Shown in pieces: positions 27,049-35,547 of a stretch of 64,000 nt of DNA; positions within the stretch are counted from its first letter, which is position 1, and each line of letters begins with the position of its first letter. This stretch comes from Rs1 sp029027825 (GTDB lineage: Bacteria > Pseudomonadota > Gammaproteobacteria > Pseudomonadales > Balneatricaceae), in NCBI GenBank assembly GCA_029027825.1, contig CP093399.1, positions 1,922,001-1,986,000 on the forward strand, written 5' to 3'. Both the position numbers and the translations under genes were made by a program. Below the pieces are notes generated by a model. It was given only the letters and a program-made list of their open reading frames with translations, searched no databases and was not told where the DNA came from.

Positions 27049-27546
27049 ATGATTCATCAAATCACTAAAGCACTAGATTCAGTATTAAACATCAAGTCTG
27101 TAAGCGCACATTGCGATGTTCCCTGCGGAATATACGACCCAAGTACTATGCAACTAGCGACGTTAACAGTGATCCGTTTTATGGATCAAATCAACGAACT
27201 TGACGGAAAAGACTTAACGCTTGCCGATCAAGCTAAACTAGTTCGTCTAGTATCTGAGAAAGAAATTCACGCTGAAAAAGTTAAGAACGAAGTGCGCATC
27301 ATTTGGGGCGACTATTTCAAAGCTGCACAGTTCGAAGCTTGCCCTGGAACCAACGAGCTAGTGCATAACATCATGCTTACCGGTTCTAAGTGTAAGCAGG
27401 GGATTGACCGTGCGGCTGGCGAACAACTACTGACACTAGTCAATGAATTCACAGCCAGTTTCTGGAAAACTAAAGGCGTTGAGACTTTCACCGCAACTTG
27501 CCCTTATGCTCCCGCTCTTGATGTTGTTTACCCTAAACTAGGTTAA
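27049..27546 (+). CDS. sodN: Nickel superoxide dismutase SodN
   Basis: The 165-residue precursor of Ni-containing superoxide dismutase has the nickel hook HCDVPCGIYDP starting at residue 21 here. In the active enzyme the leader is removed so that this His becomes the N-terminus and binds Ni with Cys2 and Cys6. The rest is the four-helix bundle (MDQINELDGKDLTLADQ, EKEIHAEKVKNEVRIIWGDYF). I use the ATG at 27049 because GAGGCAAC precedes it and the leader then has the usual length; an ATG at 27004 adds 15 unrelated residues. The protease gene sodX follows. Ni-SOD is common in marine bacteria. Confidence 0.97.
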   Translation: MIHQITKALDSVLNIKSVSAHCDVPCGIYDPSTMQLATLTVIRFMDQINELDGKDLTLADQAKLVRLVSEKEIHAEKVKNEVRIIWGDYFKAAQFEACPGTNELVHNIMLTGSKCKQGIDRAAGEQLLTLVNEFTASFWKTKGVETFTATCPYAPALDVVYPKLG

Positions 27547-27561
27547 TTTCAAGACAGTTAC

Positions 27562-27594
27562 ATGGCTTAGCTCTGTAAGCGCTAGGCCATTTTA
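27562..27594 (+). terminator. Stem-loop with T-run between sodN and sodX
   Basis: ATGGCTTAGC and GCTAGGCCAT form an imperfect stem followed by TTTTAAT, directly after sodN. It could be a partial terminator that makes sodN transcripts exceed those of the protease gene. Confidence 0.5.
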
Positions 27595-27621
27595 ATATTA
27601 AATCCACTACTCCCTCATTGT

Positions 27622-27924
27622 ATGCTTTATTTACGAAAAATATCAGGCCTTAGTATGGCGCCTACTTTGCAGCACGATGATTATATTGTTGCGCTTAAAC
27701 TCCCCTTTAGTAAATTCAATATTGACGATATCGTGATTGTTGACCATCCGGTTTACGCTGAGATAATAAAACGCATCGAACGAATTGACCAAGAGGGTAA
27801 CTACTGGTTAAAAGGTGACGGTATGGACACTTTATCGAGCGATAAAATTGGCGCTATCCACAACTCACACATTATCGGCAAGATGTTCTGGCATATCAAA
27901 GCTAAAGACCCGCATAGCGGCTAA
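27622..27924 (+). CDS. sodX: Nickel-type superoxide dismutase maturation protease SodX
   Basis: The 100-residue signal-peptidase-like (S26 family) protease is found beside sodN and is thought to cleave the SodN leader. The catalytic Ser is in ISGLSMAPTLQHDD (S11) and the general-base Lys in AEIIKRIERI. A GDGMDTLSSDKIGAI segment matches the S26 C-terminal box. There is no membrane anchor, fitting a cytoplasmic processing role. It starts 75 bp after sodN and is convergent with the hybrid kinase gene. Confidence 0.94.
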   Translation: MLYLRKISGLSMAPTLQHDDYIVALKLPFSKFNIDDIVIVDHPVYAEIIKRIERIDQEGNYWLKGDGMDTLSSDKIGAIHNSHIIGKMFWHIKAKDPHSG

Positions 27925-27967
27925 TTTAAGATATCGTGGCTATGCTCATCCAAAAAACATCTCCGGC

Positions 27968-30900
27968 TTAATGCTCATTAATAGCTGTTAGAGTTGAGTG
28001 ATTTGGCGTCGTGACTATCCACATCTTCATCAAAGCCAAAAGTTTTTGGGCACTTACAGGCTTAGTCATATAATCATTGGCACCGGCCAAGATGCACTTG
28101 TTTCGGTCTTCAGGCATCGCTTTAGCAGTCAGTGCGATAATCGGCGTATCTACATGCTCAGCTTTCTCTCTAATCGCCGACATCGTTTTATAGCCATCTA
28201 ATTCCGGCATCATGATATCCATCAGTATAAGATCAATGTCACTATGCTGCTGAATAATATCAATCGCCTCAATACCATTATTGGCAATCAAATAACGCAT
28301 TTTATGCTGTTCTAAAATTGCAGACAAGGCGAACACATTACTGATGTTATCATCCACAATAAGCACCATTTTCCCCGCCAGTACTTCTGCAAACTCAAAA
28401 TAATTTTGCATAATTTGCTGCTGACTGATGGCCTGTTCAGCTTCTATCGCACTCAAGAACTGATCAATCGCTAAGTGATTTAAGCACTGAGCCTCACTGG
28501 CATCAATTAACTGATGATACAGTGGGACTTGGTCATCACCTGTGGCGGAGTTTAATTTTTTTAGCAGCTGCTCAGCTTCGTGTCCGACAGTTGTCGGGAT
28601 AAAAATAACACCTTGTGGCTTGGATAACTCAGCAACTTTAAGCAGCTTAGAAAGATTATGTTCTTGCTCAACTTTAAAGCCTCTTTCTAATATTTTACTG
28701 ACGATTTGCTGATTAAACTCAGCGGCACACAGCAAAATGGTAACAACTTGTTCGTCCTCTACCATGCTTACCTCCCTCTCTAGAGCCTGAGCGGGCACAT
28801 TTGCAGTTGCATTATCTAGCAGCGGTAACTCGGGCGGTAGATTAAAATCCGCAGGGCGCAATGGCAGATATACGGCGAACTGGCTCCCCTCTTCCAGTAA
28901 AGTGTTAACATGGATAAAGCCACCCATCAGCTCTACTAACTGTAGCGTTATCGACAAGCCTAGCCCAGTACCACCATATTTTCTGCTGGTAGTGCCGTCA
29001 GCTTGCTGGAAAGCCTGAAAAACTCGATGCTTTTGCTCTTGGTCAATACCAATTCCAGTATCGCTAATCTTCAAGCACAGAGTATTGTGAGTCACTTGCT
29101 GCAGATCACCATAAGTATCCTCAACAACGTACTCTACTCCAGCTACCTCAATCATCACCTGAACTCCCCCTCGCTCGGTGAATTTAAACGCATTGGAGAG
29201 TAAGTTAGTAATTATTTGCAATAGCCTCTGCTTGTCAACATCCACTATTCTTGGCGCTTTCGCATAGTCTATGTCGAACGTCAGCTGTTTTTGATTGGCT
29301 AGCTCAGTAAAGCGTTGTCGCAGCTCATCAACTATCTCAGTGGTTGCTATCGAGCGATAATAAATATCTGTCTTGCCTGCTTCAATTTTCGAGAACTCTA
29401 AAATATCTTCGATGAGTTGTAATAAATCAGTTCCGGATCGATAAATTACCTCGGCATACTTAACTTCTTTAGCGTCTAAGTGCTGCTTATTATTATCGAT
29501 CAGTAACTTTGATAATATGAGCAAGCTATTCAAGGGGGACCGCAGTTCATGAGACATATTTGCCAAAAACTCTGACTTGTACTTGCTAGCTAGAATCAAC
29601 TCCTCGGCTTTTTCTTCCATAACTTTACTAGCTTCTTCGAGCTGCCGATTCTTTTGCTCTACCGCTTGTTGTTTCTCTTCCAACTCTTGCGCTTTATGTT
29701 GTAACATTTCGTTGGATTGAGCCTGTTTTGATTGCTGAAGCTCCAGCTCTTCAGCTTGCAGCTGGCTTTGCGCTAACAGCTGATTAATTTTTCCCCGAGA
29801 AATTGCAACATTCATCGCAATCCCCAAGTTATTCATTACCTGTAGTAAGAATTCTTTTTGGATGGCACTAGGAGACTCATATAAGCCTAACTCTAGAACT
29901 CCTTCTATTTTTCCTTCATGTATTAAAGGAAGAACAACTACATAGTTGATAACCGCCGATGCAATTCCCGATTGAGAGATGGGAATCTTTTCTACATCGT
30001 TAAGTTTTTTTATTATTATTTCAGGGCTGACAAATACTTGACCGATCAAGCCAACTCCTTCTGGGTATACAAATTTATAACGAGTCGCTTTAGTTTTCTC
30101 ATCCATCAAAACGCCATAATGAGCAATCATTTTGATGGTTTTACCGGTTTTTATATCTTCAAAGGTTTGATAAATATAACCAATTGGGGCATTAAAATAC
30201 TCTGCTATAAAGTCGACAGAGTTCTTCGTCAATATTTCTAAGGGTTGCTCACCAGTTAACTCTCTGTTCATATCCGACAAACCAGACTTTAACCAGTCTT
30301 GGTCTAAATTTTGTTGAGCCGAGGCACTCAGAGACTGGACTGCATGATCAAGGGAGCGTTGAATTTTTCCAAACTCACCTTGGTAATTAAGACGAGGTAC
30401 TATAAAACGTTTTTTATCTTCTAGCCCAAACTCCATACTCGTTGTCACTATCACTATGTCGTCTAACTGTCCTTTCAGATTGGTTATTAAAGTCATCATA
30501 GAATCGGATATCGGCTTAAAATGTCCTAAATATAATTCCATGTTACTTTTATTATCTAATCGACCTGCCACAAGAGCTTCATTAGAAATGATAATATCTT
30601 CAACTAAAGCTTTTATATTCTCTTTAGATGAATTAAGAGCGCGTTCAACAAGTTTATATTCTCCTTGATAGTCAAAACTAGTATGCTGATCCAGAAATCC
30701 CAAAGTCAGACTTTGACAAGCAGTATCTATATCAAAAATTATTCGTTGCTGATACTTAGCACTCGCTTCACAAGCCCTCGCTATTTCGCCGAACTGATCC
30801 TCACGACTCATCAAATGGGTATAACTATGTTTAGTAGTTTTTAAAAGCTGCTTAAAATTCGACTCCGCTAATAACGTCATTAATTTAACTAAATCAGAGA

Positions 30901-31870
30901 CAGGTCGAACCATCATTTTCCTCAAATACCAGCCCAATAGAGCCGAAAATATAATTGTTAAACTAGCTAAAACCCAGATTATTTTTCTAGTTTGAAAAAA
31001 ATTATGTTTTTGGGTCATATTATATGCAGTGACTTTCATATTCATGTCCGCCACTAACTTATCAGCAATGTTTTTCTGTGTTTTATGCTGGAGCTCAAAC
31101 AACTTGCGTTGTACGACATCTTTTTCAACCATTCGATTGTTTAGTATCGCCACCGTATCATTATAACTTATCAAAAAAGACTGTAGACTATAAAAAACAC
31201 TTTGCTCTTGGCTATTTAATTCACTTAAATTTATATTATCAATTAAGGCTTTAAGTTTTCTCTTATTATTAGAGTACTCATTTGATTTAACTATATCTAA
31301 GGTTCGCTCATGGATAACAAAACTATATTTAACATGAGTCAAATATTGATGGATTTCAAAAAAAGTTTTAGCCATTGAAAAATTTGATCGCTTATATAAG
31401 CTACTTTCTAATTCTGAGATGAGTAAATCTGCGATATCAAACTGTGGGATTAATACTTCAGTATTAACTTGTTGTATTTCTTTAAAAAGCTGATCAATTT
31501 TAGTGGTATTACGGGAAAAATCATCCAAATTATTTTCCAGTTTTGCCAATGCCAATAAATCAATACCGCCTGCTGTTTTCGCCTTATTGACTTCAATAGT
31601 TAATAATTTTAAGCGCTGGGAAACTCTAAGCCGTGCGGCATCACTTTGTTGTAATAATAAGGTCGATGAATCCAATTCCAGCTTTAGTATTTGATATTGT
31701 AATTTTTCTAATGTATTTTGCCTCTCATTGATTATTACTAATTTATTAACCGCTATATTTTCAATTTTATTCAGCTGGTGTAGATAAACAAAAGATATAA
31801 CAAATATAACCAGAACAACCAATATATTAACAAGAATTAGCCGAAAACTTATATTATGTGTTAATTTCAA
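27968..31870 (-). CDS. Hybrid sensor histidine kinase (TM-HAMP-GAF-HisKA-HATPase-REC)
   Basis: The 1300-residue protein has a membrane segment at about 10-30, a large helical periplasmic region, a second membrane segment at about 297-316, a HAMP-like linker, further helical signalling regions, a GAF domain (about 535-690), a long coiled coil (about 695-760), HisKA with phospho-acceptor H774 in NMSHELRSPLNSLL, and HATPase with NLLSNAFKFTE, DTGIGID and GGTGLGLSI. A degenerate receiver-like region follows, then a true REC domain with D1218 in LILMDIMMPELDG. The start is TTG at 31870 with AGGA nine bases ahead. The REC-PAS-GGDEF-EAL gene lies upstream; a family A repeat now separates the pair. 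The signal is unknown. Confidence 0.93.
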   Translation of the reverse strand: MKLTHNISFRLILVNILVVLVIFVISFVYLHQLNKIENIAVNKLVIINERQNTLEKLQYQILKLELDSSTLLLQQSDAARLRVSQRLKLLTIEVNKAKTAGGIDLLALAKLENNLDDFSRNTTKIDQLFKEIQQVNTEVLIPQFDIADLLISELESSLYKRSNFSMAKTFFEIHQYLTHVKYSFVIHERTLDIVKSNEYSNNKRKLKALIDNINLSELNSQEQSVFYSLQSFLISYNDTVAILNNRMVEKDVVQRKLFELQHKTQKNIADKLVADMNMKVTAYNMTQKHNFFQTRKIIWVLASLTIIFSALLGWYLRKMMVRPVSDLVKLMTLLAESNFKQLLKTTKHSYTHLMSREDQFGEIARACEASAKYQQRIIFDIDTACQSLTLGFLDQHTSFDYQGEYKLVERALNSSKENIKALVEDIIISNEALVAGRLDNKSNMELYLGHFKPISDSMMTLITNLKGQLDDIVIVTTSMEFGLEDKKRFIVPRLNYQGEFGKIQRSLDHAVQSLSASAQQNLDQDWLKSGLSDMNRELTGEQPLEILTKNSVDFIAEYFNAPIGYIYQTFEDIKTGKTIKMIAHYGVLMDEKTKATRYKFVYPEGVGLIGQVFVSPEIIIKKLNDVEKIPISQSGIASAVINYVVVLPLIHEGKIEGVLELGLYESPSAIQKEFLLQVMNNLGIAMNVAISRGKINQLLAQSQLQAEELELQQSKQAQSNEMLQHKAQELEEKQQAVEQKNRQLEEASKVMEEKAEELILASKYKSEFLANMSHELRSPLNSLLILSKLLIDNNKQHLDAKEVKYAEVIYRSGTDLLQLIEDILEFSKIEAGKTDIYYRSIATTEIVDELRQRFTELANQKQLTFDIDYAKAPRIVDVDKQRLLQIITNLLSNAFKFTERGGVQVMIEVAGVEYVVEDTYGDLQQVTHNTLCLKISDTGIGIDQEQKHRVFQAFQQADGTTSRKYGGTGLGLSITLQLVELMGGFIHVNTLLEEGSQFAVYLPLRPADFNLPPELPLLDNATANVPAQALEREVSMVEDEQVVTILLCAAEFNQQIVSKILERGFKVEQEHNLSKLLKVAELSKPQGVIFIPTTVGHEAEQLLKKLNSATGDDQVPLYHQLIDASEAQCLNHLAIDQFLSAIEAEQAISQQQIMQNYFEFAEVLAGKMVLIVDDNISNVFALSAILEQHKMRYLIANNGIEAIDIIQQHSDIDLILMDIMMPELDGYKTMSAIREKAEHVDTPIIALTAKAMPEDRNKCILAGANDYMTKPVSAQKLLALMKMWIVTTPNHSTLTAINEH

Positions 31871-31908
31871 ATCGTGATTCCTATCATTTAATCAGTTTTT
31901 TACTTAAT

Positions 31909-32114
31909 CCTGAATCAGTGACTTCCAAGTGATTATATAGACTAAGACATTATTTCTAATATGAAAATTTAAATTTTTGTTGCAGGACAGTATGCTCCTA
32001 CATCCGTTAAATAAATTTATTCATGCATGAAACCCACAAATATGGTGGGTATTTTCTAACTGCCATAGAATAAAGATCTTTCGATAATTAGCGCAGTGGA
32101 GTCAATGATTCAGG
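31909..32114 (-). repeat. Family A repeat (MITE-like), long form, target duplication TTAAT, inside a signalling operon
   Basis: The 206-bp copy is flanked by exact TTAAT (31904-31908 and 32115-32119). It supplies the TGA stop of the upstream GGDEF-EAL gene. Without it the coding frame would continue for six codons (after VL: SKKLIK) and stop 13 bp before the TTG of the kinase gene. Confidence 0.92.
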
Positions 32115-34275
32115 TTAATACATTGTTAGTATCGCTATTTTTTTGTCGAGGATGATCGGATTTGAATTTATAGCTAATACCGGCACTATTACTTGCTTCA
32201 TGAATATAATTTCCCTGTAAATAATCAACACCAGCTTCCACTAAACTATCATATTGCTCGACTGACTCAACCCCCACAGCAACCACTTTAATCGACATTA
32301 ATTTAGCAAATTTAATCATCGTATCAACAATATTTTGGTTAACTGGTTTTATTTTATTGATAAATGACTTATCAATTTTCAAATAATCTAAAGGTAAGTT
32401 AGATAACAAATGCAAAGAACTATACCCCGCTCCATAGTTATCTAGTGACAATTTCAAACCCATAGATTTTAGCTCTTTAAGCACCCGAGTAATTTCACCA
32501 ACATTTTCAATGATAGTCGCCTCTGTTACTTCCAGAATTATATTTTCTAGTTTTATATTATGATCCCTTTTCAGGCGTAACATATCCTCTACGATCGTTT
32601 TTCTGAAAAACTGCTTACTTGAAAGGTTAATACTTAGCTTAATATTCGATTGACATAGGTTCTCGTCTTGCCACTTTTTTAGTTGATCACAAGCAGTCAC
32701 TATAACTTGATAACTTAACTCCGATATAATGCCTGTTGACTCTGCTAGGCCCAAAAATTTATCAGGGCCGAGTATCCCTAAAATCGGATGCTCCCAGCGA
32801 ACTAACACTTCTAAAGCGCGAGTTTGTCCATCCACATCAACGATAGGTTGATAAAAACAAAGAATTTCCTTATTACTGACAGCTTGTTTTAAATTATATT
32901 CAAGCTCTACACGATTAACGGCTTCAATTTTTGACTGAACATCGAAATGTTCAAACCTGTTACGCCCAGCCTGTTTAGCTCTATACATTGCTATGTCTGC
33001 AGCTTGAATCAAATCATCGGCGGTTTTACCATACTCCGGATACTTAACAATACCAATACTCGCTGAAATGTACATTTCTTGGTTGTCAAAATAGAAAGGC
33101 TGTTTCAAGACACTCAGCAACTTTGAAGCAACCACATCCGTGTTAAAGCTCTTATTCTTATCTTCGAACACGACAGCGAACTCATCTCCTCCTATTCTAG
33201 AGAACACATCAACATCACGGCCTACCCCCAATAAGCGATTAGCGACATCACGTAGCAAACAATCACCTGCACAGTGCCCTAATTCATCATTGATATTTTT
33301 AAAATGGTCCAAATCAATAAACATTATATAAAGTTCATTTTCATAGCGCTTCGCTCGGCTAATCGCATTCACCACCGTTTCTTTGAACATTAACTTATTC
33401 GGCAAGTTAGTTAAAGAATCATGGGTGGCTAGAAACAACAGGTCATCTTCTTCTTTTTTGCGCTCTGTAATATCTTGAACAATAAAAACACCACCTTTAA
33501 CCATGCCTTCCTTGTGCGGGCCAAATGATAAATCAACGCTTAATGTTGTACCATCGTGATGATAAAGATGAATATTATTTTCCAAGATTGGCTGGCCATC
33601 TTGAATGGCTTTGCTATAAATGCTGTGAGTCCAGTTTCCTAAAAAAGGTATATCAGGCGATATGATGGAAAATACGTGTTTAGAGGTTAATTTATCTGCG
33701 GCATACCCCAACATACCTGAACTTGCAGGATTGACGTAATCAATAAAGCCGAATTCATCGACACTGATAATGCCTTGAGCTGAACTACTTAAAATAGACT
33801 GCTTGGCTTTTTCTATTATAGAAATTTCTTCTAAATCAGCGGCTATTTTTTGTTTATCTGATTCCAAAGTTAAAAATACCGAAACCTTAGAACGCATTAT
33901 TATAGGATCTATCGGTTTACAAATGTAATCGACAGCACCTGTTTTAAAACCTAGATGAAGATATTTTTCTTCTTTATGAATAGCGGTTATAAAAATAACG
34001 GGGATATCCCGAGTTTTAGGATGATTTTTCATCAAACTTAAGGTTTCAAACCCATCCAAACCAGGCATTTGAACATCAAGCAATATAAGAGCATAGTTAT
34101 TTTCTTTCAGTAGCAATGAAAGCGCTTCATTACCTGAATTAACACAGCTTATGTGGTTGCATTGCTCTGCAAGTAATTCTTTTAAAGCAAATAAATTTTC
34201 TTCTCTATCATCAACAATTAAAACATTGCCTGAGCCGAAATTCGAATCCTCATTAAAACGCCCATTTTCTACCAT
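32110..34275 (-). CDS. Response regulator with REC-PAS-GGDEF-EAL domains
   Basis: The 721-residue cytosolic protein has a REC domain (about 17-135, phospho-acceptor D67 in LILLDVQMPGLDG), a coiled linker, PAS (about 165-285, GIISVDEFGFIDYVNPASSG), GGDEF (about 290-450, intact RIGGDEF at 362-366) and EAL (about 465-710). The EAL signature is E489-V-L, with NLSSKQF, EVTEA and KIDKSF retained, but the DDFGTGYSSL loop reads LDNYGAGYSSL, where the second Asp is Asn; hydrolysis of cyclic di-GMP may be weakened. I infer that it is the partner of the hybrid kinase downstream. Its stop codon and last residues were changed by a family A insertion. Confidence 0.93.
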   Translation of the reverse strand: MVENGRFNEDSNFGSGNVLIVDDREENLFALKELLAEQCNHISCVNSGNEALSLLLKENNYALILLDVQMPGLDGFETLSLMKNHPKTRDIPVIFITAIHKEEKYLHLGFKTGAVDYICKPIDPIIMRSKVSVFLTLESDKQKIAADLEEISIIEKAKQSILSSSAQGIISVDEFGFIDYVNPASSGMLGYAADKLTSKHVFSIISPDIPFLGNWTHSIYSKAIQDGQPILENNIHLYHHDGTTLSVDLSFGPHKEGMVKGGVFIVQDITERKKEEDDLLFLATHDSLTNLPNKLMFKETVVNAISRAKRYENELYIMFIDLDHFKNINDELGHCAGDCLLRDVANRLLGVGRDVDVFSRIGGDEFAVVFEDKNKSFNTDVVASKLLSVLKQPFYFDNQEMYISASIGIVKYPEYGKTADDLIQAADIAMYRAKQAGRNRFEHFDVQSKIEAVNRVELEYNLKQAVSNKEILCFYQPIVDVDGQTRALEVLVRWEHPILGILGPDKFLGLAESTGIISELSYQVIVTACDQLKKWQDENLCQSNIKLSINLSSKQFFRKTIVEDMLRLKRDHNIKLENIILEVTEATIIENVGEITRVLKELKSMGLKLSLDNYGAGYSSLHLLSNLPLDYLKIDKSFINKIKPVNQNIVDTMIKFAKLMSIKVVAVGVESVEQYDSLVEAGVDYLQGNYIHEASNSAGISYKFKSDHPRQKNSDTNNVLT

Positions 34276-34390
34276 TCAACTACCCACCTAAAAGCCAATT
34301 AATTCTATTAACATAATTAAGCATAGGTGTTTTTTTTATTTTTGCTAAATAAACACATGAAACAGCCAAATTTAACATTAATATATTTAG

Positions 34391-34531
34391 AGAGACCTCT
34401 GCATAACGTTGCGAGCGAAGGTAAGACAAGGCAAAAACCGGCGAGATAGCGGAATTTACTGGTGTAAATGAGCATATTGAGCCGGTTTTTAACGCCGTAT
34501 TACCGAGCGCAGTAGTTATGCAGAGGTCTCT
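34391..34531 (+). repeat. Family B repeat (MITE-like), complete copy
   Basis: The 141-bp element has perfect 17-bp ends AGAGACCTCTGCATAAC / GTTATGCAGAGGTCTCT. Inner arms GGCAAAAACCGGC and GCCGGTTTTTAACGCC, and a TTTAC TGGT GTAAA centre, let it fold into one long hairpin. The flanks share TAG (or TTAGA, depending on where the end is drawn), a short target duplication. The open frame 34280-34552 merely translates it. Confidence 0.88.
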
Positions 34532-34610
34532 TAGAAACAGAAGGTACCACATTAGAGATATTAGATATTAGATGAAAACAACCTACCAAACCATGATTTT
34601 TTATATTATA

Positions 34611-34816
34611 CCTGAATCCATGAATTCAAAGTGAATTCAGAGTGTAAAATATTGTTTCTACAGCGGTGTTTAATAATTTTGCTGCAAGCTCATATGCGCC
34701 CTGCATTCGCTAAATAAATGCTCCCTGCATAAAATAGCTTGGCTCAGCGGGTATTTTTCTAACCGGTGTAGAATCAATAATTTACGCTGTGCGGCACGCT
34801 GAAGCCACTGATGCAG
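34611..34816 (-). repeat. Family A repeat (MITE-like), long form
   Basis: Copy of about 206 bp starting CCTGAATCCATGAATTCAAAG; the far end has decayed to CCACTGATGCAG. Flanks TTATA / CTATA are a near target duplication. It lies upstream of the anaerobic-type promoter of the 43-residue gene. Confidence 0.87.
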
Positions 34817-34947
34817 ACTATAGTATGCCATGCTACCCTGTCGGGTACAGAGATAGCTTGGCGACTCACTAATTTTATATTCTTCCGGTTCCAGCTCGCC
34901 ACTCGAAATTTTGCTTGCTTGCAACTTATCCAATCGCTATTAGACTA

Positions 34948-34961
34948 TTGATCTAAATCAA
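34948..34961. promoter_or_regulatory. FNR/ANR-type box, distal
   Basis: TTGATCTAAATCAA is a perfect match to the TTGAT-N4-ATCAA consensus of FNR/ANR oxygen-sensing regulators. It lies about 106 bp before the 43-residue ORF. Confidence 0.75.
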
Positions 34962-34997
34962 GTTTAGCACCCTGACTGACTAGATAGGGTTGATAAT

Positions 34998-35039
34998 TTG
35001 TTTTAGATCAATATCTTCAATTCCACTAGCCAGTATCCT
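34998..35039 (+). promoter_or_regulatory. FNR/ANR-dependent promoter (box and -10) of the small membrane-protein gene
   Basis: TTGTTTTAGATCAA (34998-35011) matches the FNR box at nine of ten consensus positions. TATCCT at 35034-35039 is a -10-like hexamer. If the start is near 35046, the box centre is at -41.5, the class II position for FNR activation. The gene's AGGAG and ATG follow at 35053-35069. Confidence 0.65.
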
Positions 35040-35066
35040 AGTCTTAATCAGATGAGGAGAGCTATT

Positions 35067-35198
35067 ATGTTTGGAATTGACCCGTATGTTTTTGAAACAC
35101 TTTGGCCTAGTTTATTAGGTATCGCCGCCATGGCGGGTGCTATGATTTGGGGCTGTTTTAAAGTAAGAACCTTGATTAAGATTGATGAAAAAGATTAA
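35067..35198 (+). CDS. 43-residue single-pass membrane protein, unknown function
   Basis: ATG at 35067 preceded by GAGGAGAGC, a strong ribosome site. The short protein starts MFGIDPYVFETLWPSL, has one membrane segment (about 15-31, LLGIAAMAGAMIWGCF) and ends in a charged KVRTLIKIDEKD tail, so the tail is probably cytoplasmic. It has no repeat beneath it, a good ribosome site and a well-placed FNR-type promoter, so I consider it real. The size and topology recall small subunits of respiratory oxidases or dehydrogenases, but I see no sequence motif that proves this and no such genes beside it. Confidence 0.7.
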   Translation: MFGIDPYVFETLWPSLLGIAAMAGAMIWGCFKVRTLIKIDEKD

Positions 35199-35221
35199 CT
35201 CTGCTCCAGTAATATAAAGCA

Positions 35222-35277
35222 GGTAAGTAAAGCAGCGACTTGGTTTTATGAATCAAGCAGGTATGGCTTTACTTACC
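35222..35277 (+). terminator. Long stem-loop after the small membrane-protein gene
   Basis: GGTAAGTAAAGC pairs perfectly with GCTTTACTTACC. The 32-base loop contains an inner CTTGGTT / GAATCAAG pairing. It begins 23 bp after the stop. No T-run follows, so it may be a 3' stability structure rather than a terminator. Confidence 0.5.
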
Positions 35278-35444
35278 CACTGTGATCAATATCATCGCAT
35301 TAGTCCCCATAAAAACATTATTTCCCATGCAGCTATGCGAAAATTTTTAAGCCATTTGCTGCTCGCTAGCACTTAGTGCATCTCAACTACTTTTAACTCT
35401 CTTTAGTCCCTTATTCACTTTTTTTAACTCGTTTTCGCTATCTT

Positions 35445-35494
35445 GAGACCTTTTGCCTGGTCTGGTCTTCGCTCGCAACGTTATGCAGAGCTCT
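35445..35494. repeat. Family B repeat, end fragment
   Basis: TTTTGCCTGGTCTGGTCTTC followed by GCTCGCAACGTTATGCAGAG matches one end of family B. It lies in the gap 35199-35547, downstream of the ABC transporter gene. Confidence 0.7.
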
Positions 35495-35547
35495 CATCTT
35501 TTAATTAGATTTAGATGCTAAATATCAGGCTCCCCTGTCATTGTCGA

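Noticed and set aside
34280..34552. 90-residue ORF on the minus strand
   Set aside because: Translation of the family B element; not a gene.
34670..34933. 87-residue ORF on the minus strand
   Set aside because: Overlaps a family A copy; no family features.
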